Positions 12,169 through 23,699 are shown, counted from the first letter of the stretch. The stretch is 64,000 nucleotides of DNA from Calycina herbarum (GCA_001414485.1 LLEY01000157.1:79959-143958), one strand, 5' to 3'. Numbers and translations: made by a program. Notes: generated by a model not told the origin, from the sequence alone.

Positions 12169-13346
12169 GTTTGCTACAGTATAATGCCTCCGTGAATTTT
12201 GAATATTTTAGCAGAAGCCTTCTCTAATAGAAAGATAATGTGTAGAAATCGAAAAATAGTCAAAGATAAGAAGTAAACAAGAAACTCGGGAAAGATTCCC
12301 CAAATACAAAAAAATGTCCAGCAGCCACCTTAGCTCTCATGTGGCCGCAGCATTACCCCACCACCATCCTGGCAATTGTCCCCAGCATGCGCCAACCTAA
12401 TCACATCGCACCTGCCTGTAGGGAAACACGCAATTATCCGCGATCGGGACCCCACAGCATGAGTGTCAGAAAGGCACTTGGCAGTCTTGCACTAGCAGAG
12501 CTGGAACTGATGAAAAGAGAGCCAGCTCGAAGACGGTACCTGCATGGCAGTGTTGTCCCCTAGTTTGACCTCGGATGAGGATAACCGCTTGGATTGAATA
12601 GCGAAGACACGCGGACTATCTTGAGTCAGCTATTTTCAAACGAGGTCTCATACAGCTCTCGATAAATGCTAGTGACGATCATTCAAACTGCCAGTAAGTG
12701 GTCACTGGGCGATCTCATACATTGATGAAGTCGTGTTTGCGGTGTTGTTTGGTGGGAGATTTTCACAATCAGGGCTTCCTCGCCTAAACATGCAAGTGCA
12801 TGTGGACTTGGGCTCATCAGGGGCTAACCTGAATTCCAGGCCTCTCCGATCCCCAGAAGTAAAAACATCGTCGCAATGATCGAACTTTTCCCGTCAAAAC
12901 CGTCAACAATCGAACACCACCACAACATCTCAACCCAAGAGCTCTTGCCGTTCTCAAAAGTTTACTGCCAGCCAACACATTGATGATTTGACATAATCCA
13001 GGCTATCAGTTCCCTGTTGCTGGTTTCTCATAAGATTCGAGTCAATTTCCCTTAATAATTGGCGACCAACGACTCGGCGCTTCCCGACGTTCCGCGTCTC
13101 GATTTCCAGGTCATATCTCCAGGCTTGTCGGTGCGGGGTCGAACTGCACCAACTCCACTAACGAAACTTGCCCCGGGGACCCCCACGATTGGAGGGGTTT
13201 CCCTAGACCCCACGACAAGACCCGCTAATTTCGTGCCGGAGAGCTTCCTCCTTCGCGTCTCCCGAGGTCCGCTGTGATATAATTTTCTAGACTCATTTTC
13301 AGTCTTAGATTTCGTTTCTAAGGTTTTTATTAGCAGCAAAAACAAA
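12169..13346. promoter_or_regulatory. Divergent intergenic region between regulator and SDR
   Basis: These 1178 bp separate the start codons of the Zn2Cys6 gene (left) and the SDR (right). The CGG-N10-CCG palindrome at 12572-12587 lies 404 bp upstream of the regulator start. Short ORFs here are not convincing. Confidence 0.5.
12572..12587. promoter_or_regulatory. Candidate Zn2Cys6 operator upstream of the regulator
   Basis: CGGATGAGGATAACCG has inverted CGG half-sites with a 10-bp spacer and the AGGAT core shared with 7941-7956. It could mediate autoregulation and control of the SDR. Inferred from sequence only. Confidence 0.42.
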
Positions 13347-14392
13347 ATGGCATCAAAACTCCTAAAAGGAACAGCCTACATAACAGGGGCAGCATCAGGT
13401 ACATTCCCCTTCCCCATGCCCACCCAAACTCACACTCACTCCCTTCAGGAATAGGAAAGGCAACCTCCCACTCCCTCGTCGCCCACGGGATCACAAATCT
13501 CTACCTAACAGACATAAACCTCTCCGCCCTCCAATCCACCTCCTCCGCCCTAAAAAAACAGTTTCCAAATGTCAAAATTGAGATGATGGAATTAGATGTT
13601 TGTAGTAGAGCGAAAGTAGAGGAAAGTGTCAGAGAGGCAAAAGAGAAGTTTGGTAGGATAGATGTTGGTGTTAATGTTGCGGGAATAGGGAAGAGTGGGA
13701 CTCTAAGTCATAAGTTAGAGTGGGGGACCTGGGAGAGGATTGTGGATGTTAATTTGAATGGGGTTTTTGGATGCCAGAAGGCGCTTCTGGGGGTTATGAT
13801 GGGGCAGGAGTGAGTTTTGATCTCTCTTTTGCTTGTTCGTGTGTTTGGATCTGTGATAGTGAAGTGGGGGGTGAGATGATGTCTTGGGAGGCGAAGTGAG
13901 TGATTCCAGAGTGCTAACTTCAAATTCCCAAACAGAAACCTAGGACCGCGAATAGGAAGAGGAAACATCATAAATGTAGCCTCGATGTACGGTCTAATCG
14001 GTACCCCATCAAATATCCTCTCAACCTCATATGTAGCCTCAAAACATGGTATGTTCCCTTCCTTTTAACTTCCCCACTTCTCCCCTTTCCCCTCCATCCC
14101 TTCTTATACTAACAAACCCCAAGCCGTAATAGGCCTCACAAAAGCCGACGGAAATGCCTACGCACCCCACCACATCCGCATCAACGCTATTTGCCCCGGC
14201 TACGTTAAAACACCCCTTCTCCTTGGATCACTCGAGGATGGTAGCATGGATAACGAGTTAGCGAAAACGCCAATGGGGAGAATGGCTGAGGTGGAGGAGA
14301 TCGGTGATAGCATTGCGTTTTTGGCGAGTCCGATGGCGAGTTATATGGTGGGGAGTAGTTTGGTTGTTGATGGGGGATATAGTGTTTGTTAA
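13347..14392 (+). CDS. Short-chain dehydrogenase/reductase (classical SDR)
   Basis: Four exons (13347-13398, 13449-13809, 13936-14048, 14124-14392) give 264 residues. Landmarks in order are the Rossmann glycine motif TGAASGIG (split by intron 1), NVAGIG for the NAG motif, a conserved Asn in VNLNGV, Ser in INVASMYG and the catalytic YVASK. After these comes CPGYVKTP, and the C-terminal MVGSSLVVDGGYS is typical of classical SDRs. It should be a soluble NAD(P)-dependent alcohol dehydrogenase or ketoreductase. In the local context it could oxidise a secondary alcohol to the ketone used by the Baeyer-Villiger enzyme, but the substrate cannot be read from sequence. The third intron ends in AAG, an acceptable but less common acceptor. 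Confidence 0.9.
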
Positions 14393-14589
14393 TTGAAACT
14401 TGGAGGAGAGGGGAAGGGAGCGGGGAAAAGTTGGTGTTTGTAGATTTTTTTATTCTACTTTTGCCAAGTGAAGTCCCAAATTTGAAGCCCTGGGGCTTGA
14501 CCACCACATTACTGCACGCTCAGACACACTCCTAACCAAATCAGGACTGTTCAACATGTTTCTTGTTGCTGAACAGAAACAACTTCTTT

Positions 14590-16202
14590 GCGAAGTGCAA
14601 CAAAAACACGAAATGCACTAAAAAGGTTAAAACTGAGATAAGACGAGCTGAAATGACGCGACTCCTATTCGCTAAGCGAGGTGGAATCGCTGCTAGCGAG
14701 TTTTTATGAGAGTCGGTGTTGGGACTACGTTTATTCAAAAAAAAAGGCGTTTTGCAACAGAATGTCAACTCTGTCTCACATCACCTGAAGTTTGACCTTA
14801 GGCGCTTTAGACAGCTTAAGCATGATACCATACTAGAAGCTAATCCCAGATAAATATTATGATGTCATCAGACACCCAAGAAGATTGTTTATTCAAATAT
14901 AAACTAGAAAAAATGTTGTTTCCTTTTGCGATATGCAACAAAGTCTCACGAGTTCAAGCTAGACTCCACTTCCCGCCTCCGTCCCGCCACTTAAACCCCT
15001 TCCTCTGGTTTAACCTTCAATGCTTCGCCAGATATGGATTGACCTGGAAGCCAATAAACCTGTCGCTCAGCTTGACACCCATAACTTGATTCTATAAATT
15101 GCGTCGTTCAGAAATATTGCGATGTGCAACAAACCTCGACTAGTCCAAACGTAGTCGATTTCATCCTAAGTGATTGCCCACAAAACTCCCCTGAGGTTCA
15201 ACCCTTAATACACTATTACATCTAGCTTGGGCCGAAGATTAATATCAGCGTGAAAAAAATTAGAGTACCTAAAACTGCGTTGCTGAACACCTTTTCGTTC
15301 AAAATTTCGACAAAAGCTGCAATGTGCAACAAAGCCCGTTGACCGGGCGCGCTTGATTTTTGGTCCGAGACACCAACCACTCACAGATCTTCCTTGGGGG
15401 TTGGACTTCGAAGCTTTACTTGAAATAAGAGCATCGTCTTGGCATTCAAGCATTCGTGAGGAAAAACTCGCGATGTGCAACAAAACCCCCTGGTCAAGCC
15501 TCCTACCAAGAAGCAGCCATTCACAGAGTCCTCTTCCAACTTCGTCTCCGAACACTTACCATATATAGTGTAGCGTATTCAAGACCTAAAACAAAGTTGC
15601 AAGACGAAATCATGGAAAGACGAAGAACAAAAAGTTGAGGAAATTCGCGAAGTGCAACAAAGTCATTCCAGCCCAACCTAAAGCTTAATTGCCGGTACTA
15701 TCTTCCGCACTACTGTACGCTACTCAACTTTCGGAGCCACTACTGAAGAGAAGCACTGTCTACGCGCAGATGCGATATGCAACAAATTGAATCAGCCACT
15801 CAGAGAACGACTCTGGCCAAGCCGATGAACTTGGACTTCAATGCCTTACCTCATTTGAGAGATGACCAACTTCTCCTGGCTGAACAACTCTTCTGCTGAA
15901 GAGAATTGTTAAGAGTGCGATGTGCAACAAAACCTCGCCTATCAACCCTCTCGAGAGCTAGAACTCATCGCTTTACCGTATACGGCAATCTCTTGGGAAG
16001 GAGTGAAGAGACTATGGTGAGAAGAAAAAACGGCGAAGTACAACAAAACTCCCCTCGATCCACTCCCCTCCAATGCTGGCCATTCAGAGGATGCTTCGAA
16101 AATTTAACCTTCGGGCCTTTACCCTATATGGCAATGAGAAGTGAGAGATGCAAACGTTTACCTGTGCTGAAGAGAAACATGAATGTTGCGATGTGCAACA
16201 AA
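14590..16202. repeat. Degenerate array: 11 boxes of consensus GCGATGTGCAACAAA
   Basis: A 15-bp box recurs, all in the same orientation, starting at 14590, 14747 (most divergent), 14928, 15119, 15319, 15470, 15647, 15772, 15917, 16033 and 16188. Spacings run from 116 to 200 bp, average about 160. Common variants change GATG to GAAG or GATA. Sequence between boxes is diverged but shares recurring fragments (for example CAGCCATTCA/GGCCATTCAGA and ACTTCG...CTTTAC), suggesting an old tandem repeat of which only the box stays conserved. The ORFs crossing it are short and mutually inconsistent, so it appears non-coding. It lies between the SDR and the convergent BVMO gene. Confidence 0.75.
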
Positions 16203-16672
16203 GTGTTTTAGTACGGACTAGAATAGGATAGGGCTAAGAAAGTGAAAATTGGGGGAGAGGCGAGTGGTGTTGGCAGTGAAGTTAGGATGATTCGTGACAT
16301 AAGACCTAATCACAAATTGAAAAAGAATCTGAGTAGTTGAGCATGGCATTTTAAAAAACCCTGAGAACACATTAAAGGACGAGACAGGAAGGAGAGAAGA
16401 GCAAGGGAGATGAAAGACCAGATCACTTTCAGAGCTGAGCTCTCTTAGCCCTGTGAAATTTAAGCTTCAATCGACGCGTCATCGAAGATTTCAACAATCA
16501 TGATGAACAGCCGAGCAACAGCAAGAGAACATGAATTCAGAACTCGTGAGATTGAGGGAATATATACAGTAGATCAACGCGCAACGAAAAGAATAAGAAA
16601 ATCTATATACAAACACCCCTCGTTAAACACCATGCCCAAGTTCCCATCCCTCCAAACCCCACAAGCACACGC
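16203..16672. other. 3' flank of BVMO gene, no gene seen
   Basis: Purine-rich sequence between the last repeat box and the BVMO stop codon. No credible ORF or RNA gene was found. Confidence 0.4.
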
Positions 16673-18566
16673 CTACAAATTCGCCCTCACAGTAGTATCC
16701 TTCGACGTCGGCGGCTCAACACCCTTCCCAGTGAAATTCACACCAGCATTGTTCGTAACAGTCCCACTCTTACTCAGCACCTTCCGTTTACCACCAGTGG
16801 TAGCCGGTCCATCATCATCCACCTCGCGAATATAATACCCCCAATCAGCAGTAGGATCCAGCTCCGTCTGACTATACCCATTGCCCAACCACGCAAAGCG
16901 ATTGCCACTATACTTGATGTCCCAATCCTCAATTTGCACTTCACTTAGTGCCTCAATATAATGCAACGTACTCCCCGGCCAAAGAGCAGTAACCGGTCCA
17001 TCAGCACTCTTCTTATACCAACTCCGACAAGGATCTGCCCACACTGAGCGTGTCATGAATTGATCTTTGTGCGCGATGAAATCGTTGATTGCTGATGCGG
17101 TTGGTGCGAAGGTTTTGATGTTTCGGGATTGATAACGATCGATCATTTTTAACATGTAATCTGCTTGTGCTTCGATAGCAGAGAGAACCGGTCCGTTACC
17201 AATAGGCGAGTTGGGACCGAGGAAAATGAGGTAATTTGGGAAGCCATCAGCTGCCATGCCGAGATAGGATTTAGCTTCTTCTTTCCATTGATCTTGCAGA
17301 TTAATTCCGCCAGGACCGATGAGTGGGAAACGTGGTTTGAAGGTGGTGTCGAATCCTGTGGCGCAGATGAGGACGTCGACGGGATATTCCTTTCCATCAT
17401 CACAAAGACAGCCTTTTTCAGTGACTTCGTTGATTTCTCCGTAGACGACTGTGACGTTTTCTTTTCCTAGACTTTCGAGGTAGCCGACTCCTGGAGTTAA
17501 TCGTCGACAACCAACGGACCATTGCGGGATTAATCGTTCTTCGAGGTATTGGTTTTGTAACTTTTCCCGCATTTGTTGGAGCATGTATTCGTGAGTGTCA
17601 TTATTAGGTTTCGTGTTTTTGAGGAAGATGCCGAATTGACCGTTGAGACCGCGTTCGATGTCTTTTCGGTAGTTTGTGAGGACGTTTGGTTTTTGTGCGA
17701 AGTCTTTTTGTTCTTCTTGGGAGTAGATGTGTTGTTCGAGTCCTTGGACGGGGGATACCCAGGTTGGTTCGCGGATGAAGGTTGTGACTTTGCTTGTGAT
17801 GGGTTGGATTTTAGGGAGGACTTGGATTCCGGAGGATCTGAAGAGGTTAGTTTAACTCGTAAAAAAATGTAAAGAGAGTGCTTACCCGTTGCCAATGAGA
17901 CCAACATGTTTACCGGTCAGATCAACGCTATCATCCCAGTTCGCAGTATGCAGTAAAGTACCCTTGTACTTGTCCAAGCCTGGAATCGCGGGCCACCTCC
18001 AGTTGTTCAGAATGCCAGATGCGTTAATGAGAATATCGCAATGTTGACTGAATTGTTGACCACCCTTGGCATCCCTAACCTTGACATCATATCCTCCTGT
18101 CCGATCATTCCAATATGCTCCAGTAACTTGATGTTCAGTTTTAATGTACTGCTTGAGTTGGTATTTCTCGGCAAACGCGTCGAAATAAGCGAAGATTTCT
18201 CTGCTGCTGGAATAGACACCTGACCAATCTAGTTTTGGCTCGAAACTCCAGGTGTAGTTGTGTGATGGGACGTCACATGCACATCTGTGCTATCATCAGG
18301 AAATGAGGGATTTTTCGGGGGAGAGAAGTAACGTACCCTGGGTATCTATTCTCATACCACGTTCCCGAAACCTCAGGATTCTTCTCATAAACGGTTAAAG
18401 TATAATTCTTAAAATGCTTTTGTAGTTTGTATGCCATCAACAGCCCAGAAGCACCGGCACCAACGACCACGATGTTGATATGTCTCTCTGCATGAATTGG
18501 GCCATCTAGTCGTGCTCTGCCGTGTAGATCGGGGGAAGTGTTTGTGGGAATGATAAAGTCAGCCAT
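16673..18566 (-). CDS. FAD/NADPH Baeyer-Villiger-type monooxygenase
   Basis: Three exons (18566-18337, 18284-17886, 17837-16673) give 597 residues. The FAD Rossmann motif GAGASG (near residue 37) is followed by YEKNPEVSGTW and RYPG. The Baeyer-Villiger fingerprint is present as YKGTLLHTANWDD (usual pattern FxGxxxHxxxW[PD], with Tyr for Phe). The second nucleotide-binding motif GLIGNGSSG spans intron 2, and ICATGFDTTF lies near the C-terminal FAD contact. No signal peptide is evident. The expected reaction is NADPH- and O2-dependent insertion of oxygen next to a ketone, giving an ester or lactone. A GDXG hydrolase that could open such a lactone lies about 9 kb away, and the PRISE-like reductase is the divergent neighbour. 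Confidence 0.92.
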
Positions 18567-19647
18567 TTTGGTATACTTCAAGTAGCTGACAAGGAGAAAA
18601 GTGTGTAGATGGAATGAAGAGAGGGCAAGAAAGTACGAGATGAATTGATATAGCAAATAAACAGAAAAAGATGGAGAAAGGTAGCTCATGAAGCTATGAC
18701 CAGGATGCCAGGAAGCTACCCCGGTGGCCAACGGATACTATTTGCCTGCCGTGACACTCAACGGAGGCAAGTGACACGAAGCCCAAAGTTAATAGTGGAC
18801 AAGTACAGTTAGTCTATGTCCTGACTCGAGGCAAGACTGGATGGGTCTGGGTGAGGAGTCAAGTGGCCTTTCTGAGGGCATCAAGATGGGACAAGCCTTG
18901 AGAAGTGAAAATCTCGAGCTTCCCCCTTCGTCTTCGGCATGATGAAGCAAAGTCCAGAACCACTTTTCCACCAAGATTCTCCGGTTCAAGGCGGCCACTC
19001 CTTGTGGTGGAGCAAGACAACTCAGCACAGTTACCAGAGTACAGGGCACTGGGAACTGATGCCTTGGACACCCGACGGAATATTCCCAAATTTGCTCAAG
19101 TAACACGTATGGGAAAATGATATCCGTGGAGGAACAAGAGTTTGTGTCCATTTTGTGTCCACACAACCCCGCTTCATTGGCTGAACCCTTAATGTGGGTC
19201 TTTGAGTCAGCTGAAGTTCCACGATCCAATATTTTGAGTCAGTCGACTTCCCCAGCTCCATATCTCCGCATTTCCAGACAAACAACCATGCAAGGAATCT
19301 CGCGACATCGCGGCCTCATCGCATGCATCGCATGAGGCTGGGAGGGTTTCGGCTGCATGAACTTTCCCCTCCTCGAGCTTGAACCTTGATGTGGTGGTGG
19401 CTGCGACGGGAAAAGCATCTCCATTTTTCATATTTCCACCTTTTTTTATAATTCCCCGCCACTTATGTACCCCACACACTACTTGTTGGGTTTGGGCAAG
19501 TGCCAATTGAGTAGTGTGCTAGTTGCTGATACCCCGCATGTCAGCCTTGGGGGCAGGCTATCATGGCTCAAGTGAAGTTTTGCTGTTGGCAGTGTCAGCA
19601 TTCGATGTTCCATTGATTATATACCCAAATTTTGAAATATTGCCAAC
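18567..19647. promoter_or_regulatory. Divergent intergenic region of BVMO and PRISE-like genes
   Basis: These 1081 bp separate two divergent start codons. I searched it by eye for CGG-N10-CCG and found none; CGG-N14-CCG occurs at about 18731-18750, which does not match the other two sites. ORFs on both strands overlap each other and lack homology signs. Confidence 0.45.
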
Positions 19648-20991
19648 ATGTCCGGAAGTCATGCACTGATATATGGTGAGTACAGATATGCTCTCTCTCC
19701 AGTTCTCCAGAAAATACGGCTGACGGAATAAACAGGGGCAAGTGGAATCACAGGATGGGCGATCACCAATGCCCTTATAGAAGGCTATCCAGACAAGAGC
19801 ACTTTCTCTCAAGTAACAGCTCTCACCAATCGACCCTTGACAGCAGAAGCAGCACAATGGCCAAGTTCGGAGAAACTTCAAGTGGTCAGTGGCTTAGATC
19901 TGCTCACGGAAAAGGGACAAGAAGGACTTGAGGAGGAGATGAAAACAAAAGTCAAGGGTATAGAAACTGTAACCCACGTATACTTCTTTGGTACGTAAAG
20001 AGATTCTGAACAGAGCAGAACACTGGAACTACATGCTAACTTCCACAAGCATACATCATGGACCCCGATCCGGACGAAGAAATAACAATCAACGTCAAGC
20101 TTCTGGATCGAGCTGTACAGGCGATTGAACATTTGTCTCCGAATCTCAAATTCGTCGTCCTCCCAACAGGAACAAAAGTAATCAACCCAATCCCTTAGAA
20201 AGCGCATAAACTAACCAAGCACCCAGGCCTATGGAGTCCACCTCCTCCAAGATTTCCCCTTCACCCCCCCTCTCTCCGAATCCCTCCCCCGCATCCCAGA
20301 ACCCCATGCCTCCCAAATCTTCTACTACGCCCAAGTAGATTATCTCGCCCAATCCTGCAAAGGAAAAGCCTGGAAATACTGCGAAATAATGCCCGACATG
20401 ATCGTAGGTTTCGTGCCAAACAACAACATCTACTGTCTCGCCCAAACCCTCGCTACCTATCTCTCCCTATACGCCTCCGTCAAAGGGAAGGGTGCGGTAT
20501 GTGAATTCCCAGGGAATGCGAAGAGTTGGATGATAAAAAGTAACGACTCCTCTCAAGATCTCGTCGCGAGATTTACTATCTATGCGTCCCTGCATCCTGA
20601 AATTTCACACGGGGAAAGGTTTAATGCTGCGGATAACGCGCTTGCATCTTCTTGGTCCCAGAAATGGCCTGTTATTTGTGAATACTTCGACTTAAAGGGG
20701 AGTCCACCGCCTGAAGGGGGGTCTGGACCTCAACCGGGGAAATATATTGAGGAACACCTTGATGCTTGGAGGAAATTGGAAGAGGAGAAGGGGTTACAGA
20801 CGGGACGGGTTGGGAATGAGAGAAGCTTTGGGGGATTCCAGTATTTCATTATGACTATGTTTGATTTTGATAGGGATTTGGATATGAGTAAGGTTCATAA
20901 GGCTTGGGGTGATAAGAAAGAAGAGACGGATGTTAAGGGGGCTTGGTGGATGGCCTTTGATAGGTTTAGGAAGGCCAAGATTATTCCTTGA
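19648..20991 (+). CDS. PRISE-like NAD(P)-dependent enone reductase / atypical SDR
   Basis: Four exons (19648-19675, 19736-19990, 20050-20177, 20227-20991) give 391 residues. The first exon encodes only nine residues; exon 2 completes the Rossmann motif YGASGITGW. Further family-type features are LTNRPL after the second strand, THVYFFAY across intron 2, LPTGTKAYGVHL, and FYYAQVDYL holding a Tyr in the usual active-site region. This layout resembles the progesterone 5beta-reductase/iridoid synthase (PRISE) group, which reduces activated C=C bonds, and the related fungal NAD-dependent epimerase/dehydratase proteins. Soluble, with no targeting signal. In this neighbourhood it could saturate an enone before Baeyer-Villiger oxidation; the substrate is unknown. 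Confidence 0.85.
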
Positions 20992-21280
20992 GGGGTAGAT
21001 GGGTTGTTGGTTTGGACGGATCTTCGTCTCCCCCTGGGGGCTTGTTTTAGGTTTGGGTTATTTTAGTGGTCGTAGGAAATGAATGAGATAATAGTTGAGA
21101 AATAAAAAAATTAACACCGAGGCCAATGTCTTTTCTCGGTGTTGCGTCGAGACTTAAAAAGATTTGAGCCCAATGAAATAGTTTCAGCAATAGAGCTGTG
21201 CAGCCCCAATTGACCGAAGAGAGAGTTCTTAGTCGAATCGACAAGGACGCTCGAAATAAAACTGCGTCAAGCAGTCTACT
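20992..21280. other. 3' flank, no gene seen
   Basis: AT-rich 3' region of the PRISE-like gene. No credible ORF. Confidence 0.4.
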
Positions 21281-22560
21281 CTCGCTCCTTCCCGCCAATA
21301 GTTGTCTCCTTCCTCAAGTTTGGTCCTCATTCCATGATTGGTGATTGGTCAGGAATACGAGGTTGTTACTCTTTTTCCGAGTAAGCTGCAAGTAATCTGC
21401 GGGTAAGCCGCCAAAAACCTAGAACCCTGTGGCTTGCTCGTAACTACACGTGACTTGGTCCCTCACCACTTGGCGACTCAAAGTCGCTCCTTCCTCAATT
21501 TAACTCAACCAGGTCCAGCAAATTTGACCAAAACAGCGAGCTCATCACTGAAGTCGGGCTACTGCGCTGTGAAGCTTCGAATACGCAGAATAACCCCTCC
21601 GCAATTTAGTGGTTTCTATAAAATCCACTCCGCTCATTGCAATCTGGATATATCTAGCTACTTTCTCCCCCCCAAATCCATCCCCCCTACATACAAACAC
21701 AAACCCCTCCCTTCCCATTCCTCTCACTCCCAAAACTCCCCAACGTTTGGATGTCCCCTACAGAAAAAGGATCGTTAGCATACATTTCAATCCTATTCTC
21801 CCCACCCATGGAAAATGGAGACGTAAGTGCCAACCCGTGTGATGTTTGTCTACCTAGGTACATGGAGTGGACTGAAGAAGAACTGGGATTTTAAGGGGCA
21901 CTAGGAGCGGAGGGGAGAGCGAAGACCAGACATTTTAGAAGGTGAGAAATGAATGGCACGTTGTTCAATCTTAAATCCAGCTTGCTTCTGGTCTGTGTTG
22001 ACTTCGAGGTTGCTCCTTCCCCGTGGGGTAGTGAGAACGAGGGAGAATGGGAAGAAGAAGCGGTGGCCTTGTGCAGGAGGGGACGAAGAAATAGAAGCCA
22101 CGACCTCTGGTCTACATCTGGTCTGGTTCGTTACAAGGTTCCTTGAAAGGGACTAACCACGTGCCATCCCGAAAAGAGCAGAGAAGACCAGACACTGAGA
22201 AGGGAAGGGATAATCCTTAATCTCGACCTCGTACCACCATGATAACTTGAGAAAAGGCGACACTTCAGAAGAACCCGCCCTGCTTCTGGTCTCTCTTGAC
22301 TTTTTTGAGGCGGATTATTCCCTGATCAGGTGTGTCAGAAAGGGACGACATCGTGCCATGATGACGATAGAAGTCAGAGAAGATAATTTTAAGGTCCAGA
22401 AGAGGAAGCCACGGCTGCCCGTATCTTCGTCTTAACACTCAAAGTCGTTCCTTCCCCAACTTGGTCTCGACCCTGGACTCGACCTCCGAGCAGCGGGTCC
22501 CAAGGTCTCTCCTTCCCTAACTTGACTTAAACACCTCGGAAGACGGGATTGCTTTTCCCC
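21281..22560. repeat. Diffuse repeat region with recurring GAAGACCAGAC and CTCCTTCC boxes
   Basis: GAAGACCAGACA occurs at about 21922 and 22185. CTTCTGGTCT followed by TTGACTT occurs at about 21984 and 22275. CTCAAAGTCGYTCCTTCC occurs at about 21476 and 22438, with related CTCCTTCC stretches near 21287, 21308 and 22506. The copies suggest two or more old units about 260-290 bp long, now diverged. No protein is encoded that I can recognise. Confidence 0.5.
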
Positions 22561-22989
22561 TCTTGACTTAAGGCTTGTGTCACCATGACGAGGGCGAGAA
22601 AGAAGCAAGGGAAGGCGCGACTGGATCCATCAAACAACCACCGCACCTCTCTTTTCCTTCCACTCGCATTCTTGTCGGAGTAGGTTAAAATGACTTTCTC
22701 AAAAGAAAAAGAGAGGACTTACAATTCCTCTCCTCAATCCCCAAAATTGGATCCCTATCAACAATGAAATTACCTTTGATACTTTTCTTCTTCAATATCT
22801 CATCGTCTCCTTCTCTCCCTCCTTCATCTACACCCAAAACTCCACTCTCGCTCCAGTGGAGGAAAAGAACCATCGCGGAGCACTTCTCGCCATTAAATTG
22901 AATTTCTGGGGACGAAGAACGAAAATTGGCATATGGTATAGAGCGATACTAGGGCACATTGCTAATAATAGGCCTAATCCTAGCTCGCG

Positions 22990-23286
22990 ATGGACCATGA
23001 AGGTACACTTGAACGTATCAGCCAAATGCTCGAACAAATCGTTGAGAAATTGGACATTCTCAGCGATGCTTCCGAGACAATACGTGACTTTCACATGAAA
23101 GTCAACCGCGAGGTGATTGCGCTCTGGCTCAACATCATCCTCGTCTTTCGCGAACCACCTTCGGGTTCAGATCGCCTATGTGCTATGGTGTTCCGCAATA
23201 CGAGGTATTGCGCAATTAGACTAATCTATTTGGGCAATAAATTCTGTATTGCGCAAACCAATAGATGGCCCAAATCGGGTGTCTAA
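22990..23286 (+). CDS. Possible small coiled-coil protein (98 residues)
   Basis: An ATG-initiated frame begins MDHEGTLERISQML and continues as a hydrophilic heptad-like helix (EQIVEKLDILSDASETI), then a short hydrophobic stretch (ALWLNIILVF). The last third looks less protein-like and overlaps inverted motifs containing TTGCGCAAT. It lies only about 70 bp left of the large transposon. It could be a small gene, an exon of a lost gene or chance; no family recognised. Confidence 0.25.
   Translation: MDHEGTLERISQMLEQIVEKLDILSDASETIRDFHMKVNREVIALWLNIILVFREPPSGSDRLCAMVFRNTRYCAIRLIYLGNKFCIAQTNRWPKSGV
23180..23275. repeat. Short palindromes around TTGCGCAA
   Basis: GCAATACGAGGTATTGC is a perfect stem-loop sequence (7-bp arms) near 23196. 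TATTGCGCAA occurs twice (near 23206 and 23252), and partly inverted TTTGGGC/GCCCAAA lie between and after. It could be a remnant of a small TIR element, but no target duplication was found. Confidence 0.35.
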
Positions 23287-23699
23287 TACCGCGATTTTAA
23301 TCAAATACACTTTTTTCAAAACTCTCTCCACGTTACTCCTAGCACTTATTTAAGGCTACAGTCAGTTGCGAGTTAAGCTTGAATTTGCCCACTTTTTTTA
23401 TAATCCGAGCGTTTTGCGTATCGTAATCGTGCCCAGGAGGCTGTATAGAAAATTAGCTAAATAACCACTTATTCGATTAATACCACTGTACGTGTAATAT
23501 TAAGGCTTTTAAAGATATATCCTAATCCTTCTATATATGTAGTTCTACTGTAGTACCTTAAATTAATCCCGATCATCGCGCTACGATTAAAATAGCGATT
23601 TAAGCCGGGGTAAGGTACAATAATACTAACTTCGTAGAGATAGCTAGAGAGTTTAAATGTAGTAGCGTATCTATATGTAATATTAAACAAGAGCTCTTA

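Noticed and set aside
12339..12563. 74-codon ORF upstream of the regulator
   Set aside because: It lies in the promoter interval, shows no homology features and overlaps no splice signals.
14590..16202. Repeat boxes as a CRISPR array
   Set aside because: The genome is fungal, intervals are long and unequal (116-200 bp), and the box is degenerate. No cas genes are present.
17573..17872. Plus-strand 99-codon ORF
   Set aside because: Antisense to the BVMO exons; its Phe/Asp-rich composition reflects complementing codons.
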